Notes: generated from the sequence alone by a model not told the origin. A stretch of DNA of 64,000 bases from Ciona intestinalis (GCF_000224145.3 NW_004190446.2:299993-363992); one strand, 5' to 3'; shown: positions 21,206 to 34,300, numbered from the stretch's first letter. Translations and numbers: made by a program.

Positions 21206-22852
21206 TCACATTGTGCTTTGCGTCTGCTTTGACCAGCAGCAGCAAAGCAAATTCAGAAAGCTGCGGCCAATGTGTTTTGCTTTGTCTCGCTTAGGATTTC
21301 TACATTCCAGCACATCTGGTGGCTCATTTCTGTAAAGTTTAACAGAAAAAGTTAATTAGAGCCTTAAAATTCTTTATGTTTAAAACGCAATTGCTCAAAC
21401 TAATTTGTAACTAATAGGTTATATAAACTGGAGTAGGTTATCCAAAACACAGAAAACAAAAAGAAATATAAAAACGAACAGAGTTTTCTATTCCTAAATA
21501 AAGGTATAACAAGTAAACATTTAAAACAAAGTATTAATATACAATATATAAATCTTACATTGAGCAGTTTCCCTGCAATCCCTGCAATTTAGCCTAAAAA
21601 CAAATAATTGTTGGTTTTCATTATTCATTAAAAATAGAAAATTAAAATAATTGAAACCTGAAGTTCTTCATTTTCACTTTGCAAGACAGCAATCTTAAGA
21701 TCTTTTCTTGCAGTTACTTTATCTTTCTAAACATAAAATTAGGACAAATTACTGATTTTAACGATTTTTTTACAAATTGTTTAAACTTGACCTGTTCATT
21801 TGACAGTAACAGAGTTTGGACTATATTTTCCAGCTTTTCTATCTTTTTTTCCAATGATTGAAACCTTTGTTCATTAGTCAGAGGCTTTGCCTGTAAAGTG
21901 ACACAGTTGTAATTTATATGAAATAAACAATTCAGATTTTTAAAATGTTGCTTTATGTGGGTGGGAACTGGAGTGACTCTTCCATGGTTGCCACTCCCAT
22001 GCTCACAGTCGAGTTGCTGAAGCTATTGCAGTGTGTGGATAAGCAGACATGACTTTTGGTTGGTTTGGTCATTTATATCCTCGTTGGTGGGAACTTGAGT
22101 GACTTATCCATGGTTGCCACTCCCATGCCCACAGTCGAGTTGCTGAAGCTATTGCAGTGTGTGGATAAGGGACATGACTTTTGGTTGGTTTGGTCATTTA
22201 TATCTTCGTGGGTGGGAACTCGAGTGTCTTATCCATGGTTGCCACTCCCATGCCCACAGTCGAGTGGCTGAAGCTATAACAGTGTGTGGATAAATAGACA
22301 TGAATTTTGGTTGGTTTGGTCATTTATATCTTTGTGGGTGGGAACTTAAGTGACTTATCCATGGTTGCCACTCCCATGCCAACAGTCGAGTGGCTGAAGC
22401 TATAACAGTGTGTGGATAAGTGGACATGACTTTTGGTTGGTTTGGTCATTTATATCTTCGTGGGTGGGAACTCGAGTGTCTTATCCATGGTTGCCACTCC
22501 CATGCCCACAGTCGAGTGGCTGAAGCTATAACAGTGTGTGGATAAATAGACATGAATTTTGGTTGGTTTGGTCATTTATATCTTTGTGGGTGGGAACTTA
22601 AGTGACTTATCCATGGTTGCCACTCCCATGCCAACAGTCGAGTGGCTGAAGCTATAACAGTGTGTGGATAAGTGGACATGACTTTTGGTTGGTTTCGTCA
22701 TTTATATTATAGCTATTAAACATTTGCTAGGAAATAACTTGGTTTAAACATTACCTAAATGTAAAGCTCACCTCTGCCTCATCAGAAGAGCCACCTGAGC
22801 TATCAGATGAGTTGTACAGACCACTCTGAGGAATCTTTGCCACTGTTTCCAT
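21206..22852 (-). CDS. Small coiled-coil protein with Cys-cluster tail, five exons (array member)
   Basis: Exons 22852-22772, 21890-21792, 21726-21658, 21593-21559 and 21329-21206 join without a frame break (81+99+69+35+124 nt) to 135 residues. All have GT donors and AG acceptors. Residues 1-27 are Ser/Asp/Glu rich, 28-83 predicted coiled coil (EQRFQSLEKKIEKLENIVQ...). The C-terminus carries LNLLCCCW (Cys 124-126), a pattern often lipid-modified, so membrane anchoring is possible (inference). A 5' UTR exon homologous to those of the neighbours ends at 23394. Not a known family to me. Confidence 0.75.
21955..22708. repeat. Tandem repeat, about 126 bp unit, six copies
   Basis: Unit boundaries at 22051, 22175, 22302, 22428, 22554 and 22680 give periods of 124-127 bp. 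Alternate units are more alike (AAATAGACATGAA versus AAGTGGACATGAC), so a 252-bp dimer was probably amplified later. Lies in intron 1 of the gene at 21206-22852. Confidence 0.92.
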
Positions 22853-23393
22853 TGTACACTAATCACTGTTTTAACATTTAATTATTATAACTCTCAATAT
22901 TTTTATTTTGTGAAAGCAGATTTTAAGTAAATAAAAAGAGGTGGTCAATCTAGCTAATGTTTTTAATTAGTGGTGATAATATAAAATAATTTTTTATTCC
23001 TATGTTCTCAATCAAACTCAGTTGAACATTTGCTTTTTTCAAAATGACGATGTATGAACCTAAGTTACCTTATTTAAATTGCATTACAAACATTTGTTTT
23101 TCTTGTGCAATATGTTGACCTTTAACTGCATACAGTAACATTCATTACATGGAAATACCTGATTGATCATTAATGAATTCGGAGTAGCAAGTCAAGAGTT
23201 GGCAAGTCTGGCTCTAGCACAAAGGTTACGGAGTTCCATTGCGGGTTGTCTAAATTGTCAGCCATATAGAAAAACACTTACCAACAAAGTTACATACGTG
23301 GTAACTCGTAAGCTGGCACGAGGTGTATGAAACAGCAGCTAGACGTGTCCAGACTTGAATGTAAATGAATGAAGCTTATATTTGCAAGCTTAC

Positions 23394-23420
23394 CTTAGAG
23401 TTGAACTACCAGACTAACTA
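23394..23420 (-). promoter_or_regulatory. 5' UTR exon end of the coiled-coil array, third copy
   Basis: The block TTGCAAGCTTACCTTAGAG, here with an AAG|GTAAGC donor on the minus strand, also occurs at 16947-16965 and 18252-18270. It probably starts the transcript of the gene at 21206-22852; the acceptor would be the AAACAG about 15 bases before the ATG at 22852. Confidence 0.5.
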
Positions 23421-23584
23421 TATACTATACACTGTCAGCAACCATGTTTTTTTACTGTCTTTTAATAGAACAGCCCTGAATATTGAAAATCCCAACCTCA
23501 CATGTATTAAAGCTTGTGTCACCATTATTTAATTGCATTTATTTTATTTTCATAATTTTTTAACAGATGTTTATGAATTATCTT

Positions 23585-23675
23585 AATTTTTATATATACA
23601 TGATACATGATATAAAATACTCATGATACAAAATACTCATGATACAAAATACTCATGATACATGATACAAAATAC
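23585..23675. repeat. Short tandem repeat CATGATACAAAATACT
   Basis: About four to five degenerate copies of a roughly 16-20 bp unit. It lies downstream of the receptor-like gene ending at 23969. Confidence 0.8.
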
Positions 23676-23968
23676 TGTTTTGTTTGAAATAAGCACTTGA
23701 GTTCATGAATTAATTTTATTCATAACAAATGATGAAATTTGTACAGTGATTAAAATATTATATAACACAGAACATTCAAAAAGCCGCACATCGCCTACAA
23801 TTAAAAGTTTTATAAGATGTTCATGTGAAATTGAAAGTCATTCATCTCAATAAAACGACATGTATAGAACGTTAAAACATCGGTGCGCAAACAAACGCAA
23901 GAAAAGTTGTTTTACTAAACAAATATTATATGCCTGTCATCAGCTGTCTATATTTGTCCATTTGAAGT

Positions 23969-26900
23969 TCAGTTAATTTTGAGTTTTCGTCTGATGTACC
24001 ACTTGGAGGAGACAGAGAGCAAGATAACAATGAAAGCGAGAATAACAAAAGTTGGGATTGCTCCTTTAACAAATCCATCCAAACGAATATCTATGATGTA
24101 ACAATGGTGTTAATATTAGTCATAAACTGGGATGATGGCTATGATATTGCTGGTGAAATGTTTCAAATGTAAATTTTAGGCACAATATTAAAATCAAACC
24201 CAGTGGTCACTAATCGGTTTTCCAAATTGTCGGCCATACAGAAAAACAATCACCCAGAAATAAGTTACCTACATGGTAACTTGTAAGCGGCAGAAGGTGT
24301 ATGAAACAAACACACATATAAAATATCAAATCTGTTTAGAGCCTATAATTGACCCACACAAGAATATAGTTTCATTCATAAAATGCAAAAGAATATTGTG
24401 TGAATGTTGAAGTATTTATAATTTAAATAATTGCGTTTCTTTTAAAATAGTTGTAAATGTTACACATGCTTATCCTCATATATAATATTTACACAGATAC
24501 GACACTTACTTCTGCATGAGGTTCCTGATGCAAAATGTGCAGGGCAGAGCTGACATAGATTGGGAGCAACACATACACCACCATTGCAGTCTCCACATTT
24601 AGCTGGGAATAATAAAGTGAAAATGTAAGTGGAAGTAACTTTAATATTATATAAGAAGCTAATTCACATGTTTAGTTTATATAACAATCACAGTATTTTG
24701 GGGGCTAGTGCAATATTACTGTTTACAGTGTATTTCTATTTGTACACAAGCTTTTTAACCCAGAAGCTATTACGTACAACCCAGTTAAAATTAGATGTGT
24801 AGGTGAAACTTGTACACAATGCAGAAGAAACGGTTGATTAGTTTCACTATTCGTTCACACTTACATAGGAAGTCAAGTGTAACAAAACACTTAGTGCTAC
24901 TACCATTGGCGCTGAATGCGGGCCTGCAAGGCCTGCACGCAGGCCCTCACAAATACCAGGGTACTCCCGCAGGCCCTGAAATTCTAATGCGTGCGTCGTG
25001 TTTTTTACCTTTCTTACACGAACTTATAGTAGACCATATTCGTGCAGTTAATACTAAGATAACTCGATAGGATCATTGATATTTCCATTAAAGTATTAAA
25101 ATAATGAAAATCCAACATATTTTTCATCACAAAAATCCATCATTCAATCAGTGTTAGCAATAAGAACAAGCATAAACTCACGTGTGGCGCATGTAGGTCC
25201 ACTGTATCCCTTCAAACACGGGTTCGCTTCACTTGAACAAATACCATTAGTTTGGTTGCATACACCTTGTACTGGGCACCCTCTACCACAAGCCATTGTG
25301 CAGTTTATGCCCCAAGTTCCCAACTGTGGGTCGCAACCTTTCTGTTAATGCAAACCATATTAATACTCTAGTTAACATGGCCAGTGCTGTAGTTGAAGCA
25401 CATGTTCAGCTTGTTTTCCTCAGGATCATAGGCCCAGCCAGCCTGTTTTTAAATTCATCCTTTTCGTAAAACATATTTAAAACTTTAAAACATTTAAAAG
25501 AGTATAGTTATTTCTTCTTATACTTGAGTCTTTGGATCAAGGTGTAAAAAATGGGGGGATGTCATTTGTTATATAATAAGTTGTTTTTATAAAGTTATGT
25601 TGTTCCCTTGAAATGTAGAAAAAAATAGCTTTCATTCATTCATTCAAAATTTCTTACATTTTCACAATTAACCCCGTAATATCCATTGAGGCAACCCATA
25701 GTTTCCCTCCCATCCGCTGTCAAGCATCGGCCAGTTGTTCCATTACATTTATTAGGAACCACACATCCAGCGCTGCAGTTTTGGTTGCAACCAGAACCCC
25801 ATGTTCCAGCACTACATGACATCTGTGTATAACAATGAACTTGATAAAAAAATTTGCATTGAAATCTTTAATATGGAATGGCCCCACAGCAAGGCATGCC
25901 ATGGGACCTGAGATTTAAGCCACAGTTGGCCCATGACACCCATTAGTGACCACTGGGTTTGACATTAGTTATAAGTTAAGTTGTATTTGGCTGACACTTT
26001 TTTTTGACAAGTAGTGTCAACAAAACAATAACTTTAAATTGAGAAAACTATCTCAGTGTGATTTTACAGAATGATTTTTATTAGCCATATTGTCAAGTAC
26101 AGGCAACTATATCAGTACATGAGGCTTCTAAATAGGAAACCAAGGCGTAACCACGAGACGCTTGACTATGCCATTAAACCCGGGTCCAAATTTACATATT
26201 GGCAGTAGAGCGTTACACAGAACTGGCGCAATCGGCCACAGCGGGCATTTGTCCCACTGCAAATACTCGTTTAATATTACGTCCACGCACCGAACGTATT
26301 TAGCGATTCGAACGTGGTATTGGGTTTAATGGTATAAACGCGCAATATAGGTGTGCTTTGTTCGCGCGTTATACAACGAATGTTTTGCTGTTAATCCTCA
26401 CCTTTTCGCTATGTCAACTAATGACGACCGTTGTTATTGTAATCGAGCAGATAAACAAACACATAATACTACATGGGGGATGGGGTATTATTAACATATA
26501 ATAACGTTTTTTTTAAGAATTAACAACCCCATGACGAAAATATAACGACTGTCGTTTTACTGCTAACCCCCTTCTTCGTGGTTAACTAATTTGATTTTCG
26601 CTGTGGTGCTTGTGAAGCTAAATAAACAAACATAATTTAATACACAAACCCTCACCTGTGGCCTTGGTGTCATTTGGTCGCAATTTATCTCTTGGTAACC
26701 CGCCATACATTGAGTGGTAACACTGCCATTGTTGAGTAAACAACTTCCAGAAGTAAAATCGCATTTCCCAACAACTGGGCAACCCAACCCACACGTCATA
26801 GAACACATTGTTCCCCACATTCCAGATTGTCGACAACCAACCTCTTAGTATTATTATTTACCATACGATTGAGATGTAACATATTTATCCTTTCATGGCG

Positions 26901-28944
26901 GGAAATGACAGTCGTTATAACACGGGTGTTCTATTTCAGTCACCTCGTGCCAGCTTACACTTACGATTTACCATGAACGGTTGTCGTGAGGATACGGTTT
27001 TATGATTCTTTGAATGTTCTTTGTTTACTACCAAATTCGACGAGGAAATAATGAAAGAGTGTCCCATCTTCCCCCACGCTCATATGTGACTTGAAGTACC
27101 ACACACCGTATTTCAGAGAAACCTTTTTGTTAAATACCTTGACGCTTCCGCATGTCTTTACTACGGCTCCCCACTGCCCATTAGCGCCACATGTAGACGA
27201 GTTCTGGCAGGAATACAAAAACGTCGGCGTGTTCATCGTGTCCACATCTGGTTTGCTCGCGCCCACTGCCGAGCAGTTGTATATCGAACACGATGGCGTA
27301 AGATCACTCGGCAAGCCAACACATGCGCCTGTGACGTTATAAGTAAATAAATCTTATTTCACATAGCGGGGCAACGACAATCGTTATTTTGTTTCCTACA
27401 CCTTGTGCCCACCACCACGTATGTAACTTTGGATGAATAAATGTAACTTTTTTACGCTCGCGCGGTAGGAAGCGACAGTCGTTATAGCATGAGTGTTCCG
27501 TTCCATACACCTCATGTCCGCTCACGACTTTGTGGGTGATTGTTTTTTTATGTGGCTGATAGCTTGAACAATCCATTAGTGATTACTGGGTTGGAGCAAT
27601 TGTTGTTAAGCGTTATGCCCAAGAACACACACGCCTATAATGTTGTAGCCACGAGCATCGAACCGCTGACCTGTAGGTTAGAGAATCTGATAATTTAAAC
27701 ATATACATACCAAGCACAGTGAGAGTAGCGTTGGTGGCAATCCCATCACCCTCCACCTGAATGACGTAGTTCATCGCTGACGTCACGTTTAGAATTATAA
27801 ACGTCATAGATACCGTTGTGACGTTGGTGCCAGAGATGTTTGCCGTTGCGGCTGAAATAAAGGAATGGTTTGTAAATCAATGATGTAGCTTGTAGAATGA
27901 AAATGGGTTGAAATAGGTTTCAAAATCTCGTATTGTTCACCAAACACATATGGTGTATTCATACACTTCATGCTCGCTGTCGAGTTACTGTAACAGTAAT
28001 TAAATGGTTTTGTTTATTTTATTTCTCACCATAATTAGGAGATGAAGACGAAACGCTTCCATTTGAACTCACGTTGAGCACTCTACTACCATCTAGCGAC
28101 CAGTAAAAAGTAGTGTTGCTTGAAAATCCGATCGCCGTTGTCTAAAAAAGGTTTGAAATTAAATAGAGAAATCTGATTGGTTAAACTAATTATCGCGCCA
28201 AATTTCAAATATCGATCGGTGTCAATCATCTTTAAAATAATAGACAGTGAAAAATATTTTTCTCTGACAAACCGTAATTTAATTAAACCGATTTATTCAA
28301 ATATTGATTTCCCGCCATATTTAATGGTTTAAGTAACAATAGAAATGTTAAATTACCTGATATTGAACTGGGGAGCCAAGCACCTTTGTCTGAGTTGCTA
28401 AGTCAGTAAAATTCGCGCAATTACCTGGGTTAGATAAGAATATAATCAGTAATGCAAAAACTTTTAGTTGGAATGTGTACGTTTAAGGAATTGCAATTGA
28501 ATTTATAAAATAACAATCCATCGACGATTTTGATTATGTAGCTCTTATATATTTTGTTCTATAAAGTAAAATATTGATCGTCATCTGAATTTGCAACTTT
28601 ATAGGTTATTGTGTATTGTGTATTAAAAATGCCGCTAAGTACGAAAACCAGGCGAACATGTGCGCGTTGTGACGTCATAGAAAGTATGTTCGCTAACCAT
28701 GCGGGTTTCTTTGTTATGAAACAATTAGTTTTGTTTTGAAATGATAGGGAAGTCTGGAATAACAAATCATACAGTTTACTTTTGGTTGGAATTAATTGGC
28801 CACGTAAGCCGTCGTCGTGTAGGACTTTGCCAATACAAAAAAAAAACGACTTCATCGTTAAAATTAAAAAGCAATCAATAAAAGCCACTTACCTAAATTA
28901 ATAATTGCAGAAAACAAGGCAAAAACCATAAGCATTTTCTCCAT
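23969..28944 (-). CDS. Type I membrane protein: signal, Ig-like, CCP-like, EGF-like repeats, TM (ten exons)
   Basis: Exons: 28944-28893, 28424-28357, 28141-28030, 27851-27711, 27328-27138, 26841-26656, 25822-25658, 25341-25182, 24602-24510 and 24090-23969. They total 1290 nt and keep phase throughout (429 residues). Order: signal peptide (1-20), Ig-like region with many N-glycosylation sites (about 25-124), a Cys-rich CCP/sushi-like module (125-188, with a GQWG...C end), three EGF-like repeats of the C..GTWG..C...C.GC type (189-358), a short Cys-rich module, TM helix (about 400-417) and a basic cytoplasmic tail of about 11 residues. No signalling motif is seen. A cell-surface receptor or adhesion role is inference. 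The acceptor at 26842 is weak. Confidence 0.8.
24185..24310 (+). repeat. SINE fragment in intron
   Basis: Forward fragment (AACCCAGTGGTCACTAATCGG to GGTGTATGAAAC) in the last intron of the receptor-like gene. Confidence 0.75.
26900..27095 (-). repeat. SINE fragment next to a MITE end
   Basis: Reversed SINE 3' segment (GTTATAACACGGGTGTTC...) followed at 27058-27080 by GTGTCCCATCTTCCCCCAC, the end of the dispersed MITE. Within intron 5 of the receptor-like gene. Confidence 0.7.
27355..27690 (-). repeat. SINE copies in intron
   Basis: Two reversed SINE 3' segments in a row, then body and head remnants (AACCCAGTAATCACTAATGG on its own strand). In intron 4 of the receptor-like gene. Confidence 0.7.
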
Positions 28945-29696
28945 TGTATTTCTATAATATGAATTGCTACCGCCTATAAAACAAAACGATTAATGATTTT
29001 GATATAGTATCGCATACCCATAACGTTAAGGTAACAACGGCCGTCCTAAAACTATTAATATTATATTGGTAATAAATAAAAAAACGTTGACAATGTTTTG
29101 CGCATTTTTTATTTTCATTTTTTCTTAGTTTTAAATAATTTAATTTTCGTTATTCTGTCTTTAAGTTAAATTTATAAACAAATACACATTTACAGCATAA
29201 ACGACAACTGTTATAATACGTTTGTTGGCGACTGCCCTAAAAAATCTGTTCTAACTCAAGTCCGCTTTATACGTTGGCTTAATAAAGTACTAACTGCACT
29301 TCTACCGCAACCAAAGCTGTTGTTTCAACACTAATTTCAATGGACTGGAAATCGAAATGCTCCCAAAAGCAGCCAGCTTTATAAAATCGATACCAATCAA
29401 GTAGGTACCGACCTTACCGACCGAATACAAGTTTCTAATCAAGATTATTATGTGCTGCATGCTTGCTTGTGATTAACACGCTTGTAAATAACACGCCCCA
29501 TTAACTAACCCGGTAATGCTTTGGTTTTAACAGAATTAATCTAAACCAAACATATGTGTTTAAAGGCGTTGCAAATTTAGGTTTGTAAGGTAAACTTATT
29601 TTGTGTGATACCTCTTCCTTAAGCAAGTGCATGCGAATGGTAAAATTTAAACATATTAACACTTATATATAGGTTGTTTTATAGTCCCATTAAGTT

Positions 29697-29893
29697 GTGG
29701 TAGGGTGGGGGGAGATGGGACACCTTGTCATTCTATTTTCGCGTCCAACTTGGTAGTAAACAAAGAACATTTAAAGAGTTATAAAATCGTACCCTCGCGA
29801 CTCTCACAGACCGTTGATAATTGTTTGAAACATGATCCGAATATTTGGATATTATGTGCTAAATGTGTCCCGTTTTCCCCAACCTACTATATA
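29697..29893. mobile_element. Short MITE, about 197 bp
   Basis: Ends GGTAGGGTGGGGGGAGATGG and (reverse complement) AGTAGGTTGGGGAAAACGGG are inverted. Inside are the shared blocks TTGGTAGTAAACAAAGAAC and GGATATTATGTGCTAAA found in the other copies. Confidence 0.8.
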
Positions 29894-30476
29894 TTGTAAA
29901 CTTCTTCAAACAAATAAAAAGGTACTGTACCGCTTTGCTTATATTGCCTTTCACTATCAACCGTATACCGCAGCCACCACCTATCAATGAAAAGCAGTGT
30001 CATCCTAACATGACAATATATACCCATCTAATTATAAACACATTCCACAATTCATGCTAACAACTTACACCACAAAGGTTTTACCACATAACTCAACGGC
30101 TGTAATATTACAACCATTGTAGCAACTGTTTACTCCAACCTTACAGCATAGCTGTAAGCTAAACAACCCGTCGTTATCTTTGTGCAGCTCGTTAGCAAAT
30201 ACAGGAAATGACGTCGTGGCATGTATAGTACAGCACACGGGTGTATGTTATCGTAGTCTTTGAAAACCAAAGGGAAGTTACGTAATTTATGGAAGGTTTC
30301 AATGAAATATATTTATTAACTGATAGGTTCGTGATGTTACGTGAGACATGCTGTGTTAGAGTTTTAGTAGTAGACCAGTGTAATGCTAAGCGCTGTTACT
30401 ATAAGTGATTACTAACAACAGCCACTTGTTCGTACAGTAGCTGTACTTTGTCTTAGGGTAATGGACCAACTCTAGG

Positions 30477-30830
30477 CTAAATCTACGATACCGCTTTTGT
30501 GCTTCCCTCAAATACCCCGCTCATATAAAATTGCGTAACAAACTTTCGGGCCAAATAGTTTGTCTCGTAGCCACCCTACTAGATGTCTCATGAACTCTTG
30601 GTAGATTGGACCAAATTCCGCTTATCCTCCCATACCTTGCTGTAGGAACTCACTCATATAGAATAGAAAACGTTTGCTTTGTAAGTGCCTTTCCATCCTT
30701 TGATTCTGGATGTAGTAAGCAGTATCGTGCTCAAAGCAAGGGAATGGCGGAGAGTCATATTTCATTTACTTCCTGGAAGTAATTTGCTTATTGTGTGGGA
30801 TGCGTCTATTCATTTAAACAAACTACTTAT
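30477..30830. repeat. Segmental duplication, copy A (matches about 37735-38115)
   Basis: The two segments share blocks such as TTTGTCTCGTAG, CCATACCTTGCTGTA, CATATAGAATAGAAAACG and TACTTCCTGGAAGT in the same order. Both lie just past the 3' end of a CUB-ZP gene, so the duplication spans the flank as well as the gene. Confidence 0.85.
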
Positions 30831-30910
30831 CCGCAACCTAACGTATAAGAGTTGGGTTAGATCCGACCTGAGACTGGTGTACTGTTAAGAAAGTTGTAAA
30901 ATATTCGGTT

Positions 30911-31054
30911 AAAGGAGGCTGTACACAGTATCCGGAATTCGTCCGTTTTGTCTGTTTTTTTCCGGATTTCCCTGCCGCATGCGGAATTGGACACGGGTTT
31001 GCATACGACTTTGCAAGCGAATTAGCACGCCGGATACTGTGTACAGCCACCTTT
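30911..31054. mobile_element. Small MITE with 19-bp perfect inverted ends
   Basis: 144 bp bounded by AAAGG(A/T)GGCTGTACAC; the core inverted repeat GGCTGTACACAGTATCCGG is perfect. No coding capacity. Target duplication unclear. Confidence 0.85.
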
Positions 31055-31363
31055 GGAACTTGTACGACGTTATTAAAACTTTCTAGTTTAATGAACATTG
31101 TCACAGATTAATTCTTCATTTAAATGCGCTCAATGCAAAACAATTGCAAGTAAAAGACATGCCGGTACCTTTAAATCATTTTCTTCCAAAAAAATCAAAT
31201 TGTGTTGTGCTTTAGCTCTCAGAGTTTTACCGCACGTGAATGTATTTCTAAGTATGACTTAAAAACACACATACATTTAAATATAATATGATTTATTCCG
31301 CTTATAGATCTTTCTAGTTTCATCCGTTGTTATATTAGGCATATATACAACACAGTGCATTCA

Positions 31364-34300
31364 CTATGCGTTGAATTTCTTCATTGCTATTATTCCAAGT
31401 AAAAGTACCAGGGAAATCCCCATTAGGTAGACCAGCGTGTTCGAATCCTCGTTCGACAATTCTACAAAGACAGTTCGTTTAGTTGAACCACAACACACAA
31501 TAAGCACCAAGCTTGTCCTATGCTTACCAACACATGTTCTCATATCCTCTCCAAGTTTCAACCCTTCACCACACGAGCATACGGGCTTACCACCCATCAT
31601 CGTACATACATCGGAACAATAATCATTCTGGAATGCAAGAGTTCATATTGTTTAACTTTCTACTTTAACCTTATGCTCACTGTCAAGATATAACATGGGT
31701 GTCTTTCTATACACCAGACACACATGGTGTGTTCATACACCTCATGCTCGCTGTAAAGTTATAACATGGGTGTGTTCTTATACATCAGACACTTGTGGTG
31801 TATACTTACACCATTATGCTCACTGTCAAAATATAGCATGAGCAACCCACCTGTTCACATGGTCTCGTATCATCATCTATACTTGTAGCAATTAGGACGG
31901 GACCAGCAGAAATGACCTTGTACGAATTCGTAGAAGCATCGCGACGTCGACGACTGGGTGCACAGTTCTAGAACAAGAATAAAGGATTTATCATATATCA
32001 GTGATATTATTGCTTTGTATTTACAAGGGTATTGCAGGTTGCGTTCAAGTTTTGATCACATATTGTCACTTCACAGTGGACGTATATTTGTTGAGACGAG
32101 AGTGTGACGTTGGTCCATATGAACGATTTGAATTCGAAAGTTGTGTAACTAGAGTTGTGGTTGCGTGTCACCGTTGTATAACTATCAGCAGGACAGCTGT
32201 AATGTAAAAAGATATAATGTTGTGCAAACTTGTCAGGTCATTACACATTGAATAACCGGTATGAACCTTTGAGATATTAGATTATAGTTCCTCGTAGAGT
32301 TTGGATGCATCGTATTTGTCGCCCAACATCTTTTCGTCTGTAAATTGAATCGAATATGTTATGTGTNNNNNNNNNNNNNNNNNNNNNNNNNNNNNNNNNN
32401 NNNNNNNNNNNNNNNNNNNNNNNNNNNNNNNNNNNNNNNNNNNNNNNNNNNNNNNNNNNNNNNNNNNNNNNNNNNNNNNNNNNNNNNNNNNATGGAAGGT
32501 TGGTTGACTGCCAAGTGCTTTACACTTGGATGAGACTGTGCTGATGTCTTCAACGTATGTTGGTGAAATAATGAGCTGGTCGGTTGAACTGGCGTTTAAC
32601 ATCCGCAACATGTCGCTGCTGAGGCTGTTTGAACAAAAATATTAGGTCTCCTTATCCACGCACTGCAAAAGCTTTAGCAACTCGACTGTAGGCATGGGAG
32701 TGGCTACCATGGATAAGTCCCTCAAGTTTCCACCCACAAGGATATAAATAACCAAACCAAACAAAAGTCATGTCTGCTTATACACACACTGCAATAACTA
32801 GCAATTAGACTGTGGGCATGGAAGTGGCTACCATGGGTAAGCCACTCAAGTTCCCACCCAACAGAATAAGAAAAACAAGATGGTAAATAACAAAGACAAC
32901 TTACTTAAAACTTGGCGAGATTGAGCAAACAATCGGTGGAAGAACAGGGGTAGTGACAGTTGGAGCTTGGGTGGCAGCAACAATTGGAGTCACAAGTTGC
33001 CCACAACCTGAAAATTAAAGTTGTAAATACCTGGATGTAAGGAAGCCAAGGCGTCTTACGCGTGACAATGAAACGAACTCCGTTATTTGCAGTCATGTCG
33101 TTGTTGCTCATGAAATCAATAGAGAGGTCATTGCTTTGTATTGTATGCACACCAGTTAGCGGATTCAGAATCCCCTTTTGTGTTAGTCTGTCAGCCACCT
33201 ATATTAAAAACAAGACGTTTGTTTTTGTGAATTTGGATAAACCGTAATCACGCCGTATTATAGGTAATGTTAGAAGTTAATATTATTCATATTGTGGCGG
33301 CTGCATAATGATTTATCGCGAGCGGTAAACTAAAAAAGCGAAGAAACTAGAGACGTGGTATTTATACCAAAGATAACGATACGAAAAAGGCACTCGTCTA
33401 CGCTTCGGTGCACACACGCTAATTGTGCGGTTTTAAATCTGTCTAAAAATTATAAATATATATTACGATTTGATTTCAATAAAGAGATTAAAGAAAATGC
33501 TAGAATTGAGAATTAGGATAAGTGCGGAAAAAATCGCCCTATCAGCAACAACAACAACAAAGCCAAGAACAACTGTTCGACGAAAAAGGATCTATATGAC
33601 CACTACCGTGCTCAACAAGCAATATATATATATGTTGCGTTAAATAAAGGCGATCTGAATAGAACATCGATTTGGGTTCTTGAAAGAATTAAGTATTAGA
33701 AAAACACGATTCGGACTTATAAACCTTTAACTTAAGAGACGAACAGACTTATACACTTAAAAAGAGACTTTCTGTTAGAAACAGTATGGGTTGCTTGGCT
33801 AAGCCATATCGACAAGTTAATTTTAAACCGGAATTACCGTGACATAGTCTCCAGCTGGCAAACTTTGGACACCAGTGTTCACAAATGTAAAGTTACAGTT
33901 ATCGCTTGTGTTTGCCGCAATAATTCGCCAACGGCAGAACAAGGAATCGGCATAATTTATGGTGCTGTTGTAATTTCCAACGGTAACCGAAGCTCCGGGA
34001 TTGAGGCTTGTGGTTTGCGATGGACAAATACTCGGGTTGTAACCTGCATGAATACGATTGATAATAATGACAAATACTCGGGTTGTAACCTGCATGAATA
34101 TGATTGATAATAATTACGTTGTCTTTAATAACGAGCATTCAATATTTTTTCGGCGCCTTGGCAAAGTGGTTGTATAGCGCGCTAACCTCTAGTTTACCGG
34201 TTCGAGGCTCGCTGCTACCATTTTGGGTCACTTGTGGGTTGTTTTAACTATCAGCCATAAATTACAAGAAAAAAACAAGATATATCCCCTTAAAAAATAA

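Larger units (their letters stand above)
28945..31363. other. Intergenic region between two surface-protein genes
   Basis: I see no coding gene. Contents: a MITE at 29697-29893, one half of a segmental duplication at 30477-30830, a short MITE at 30911-31054, and otherwise unassigned AT-rich DNA. Confidence 0.6.
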
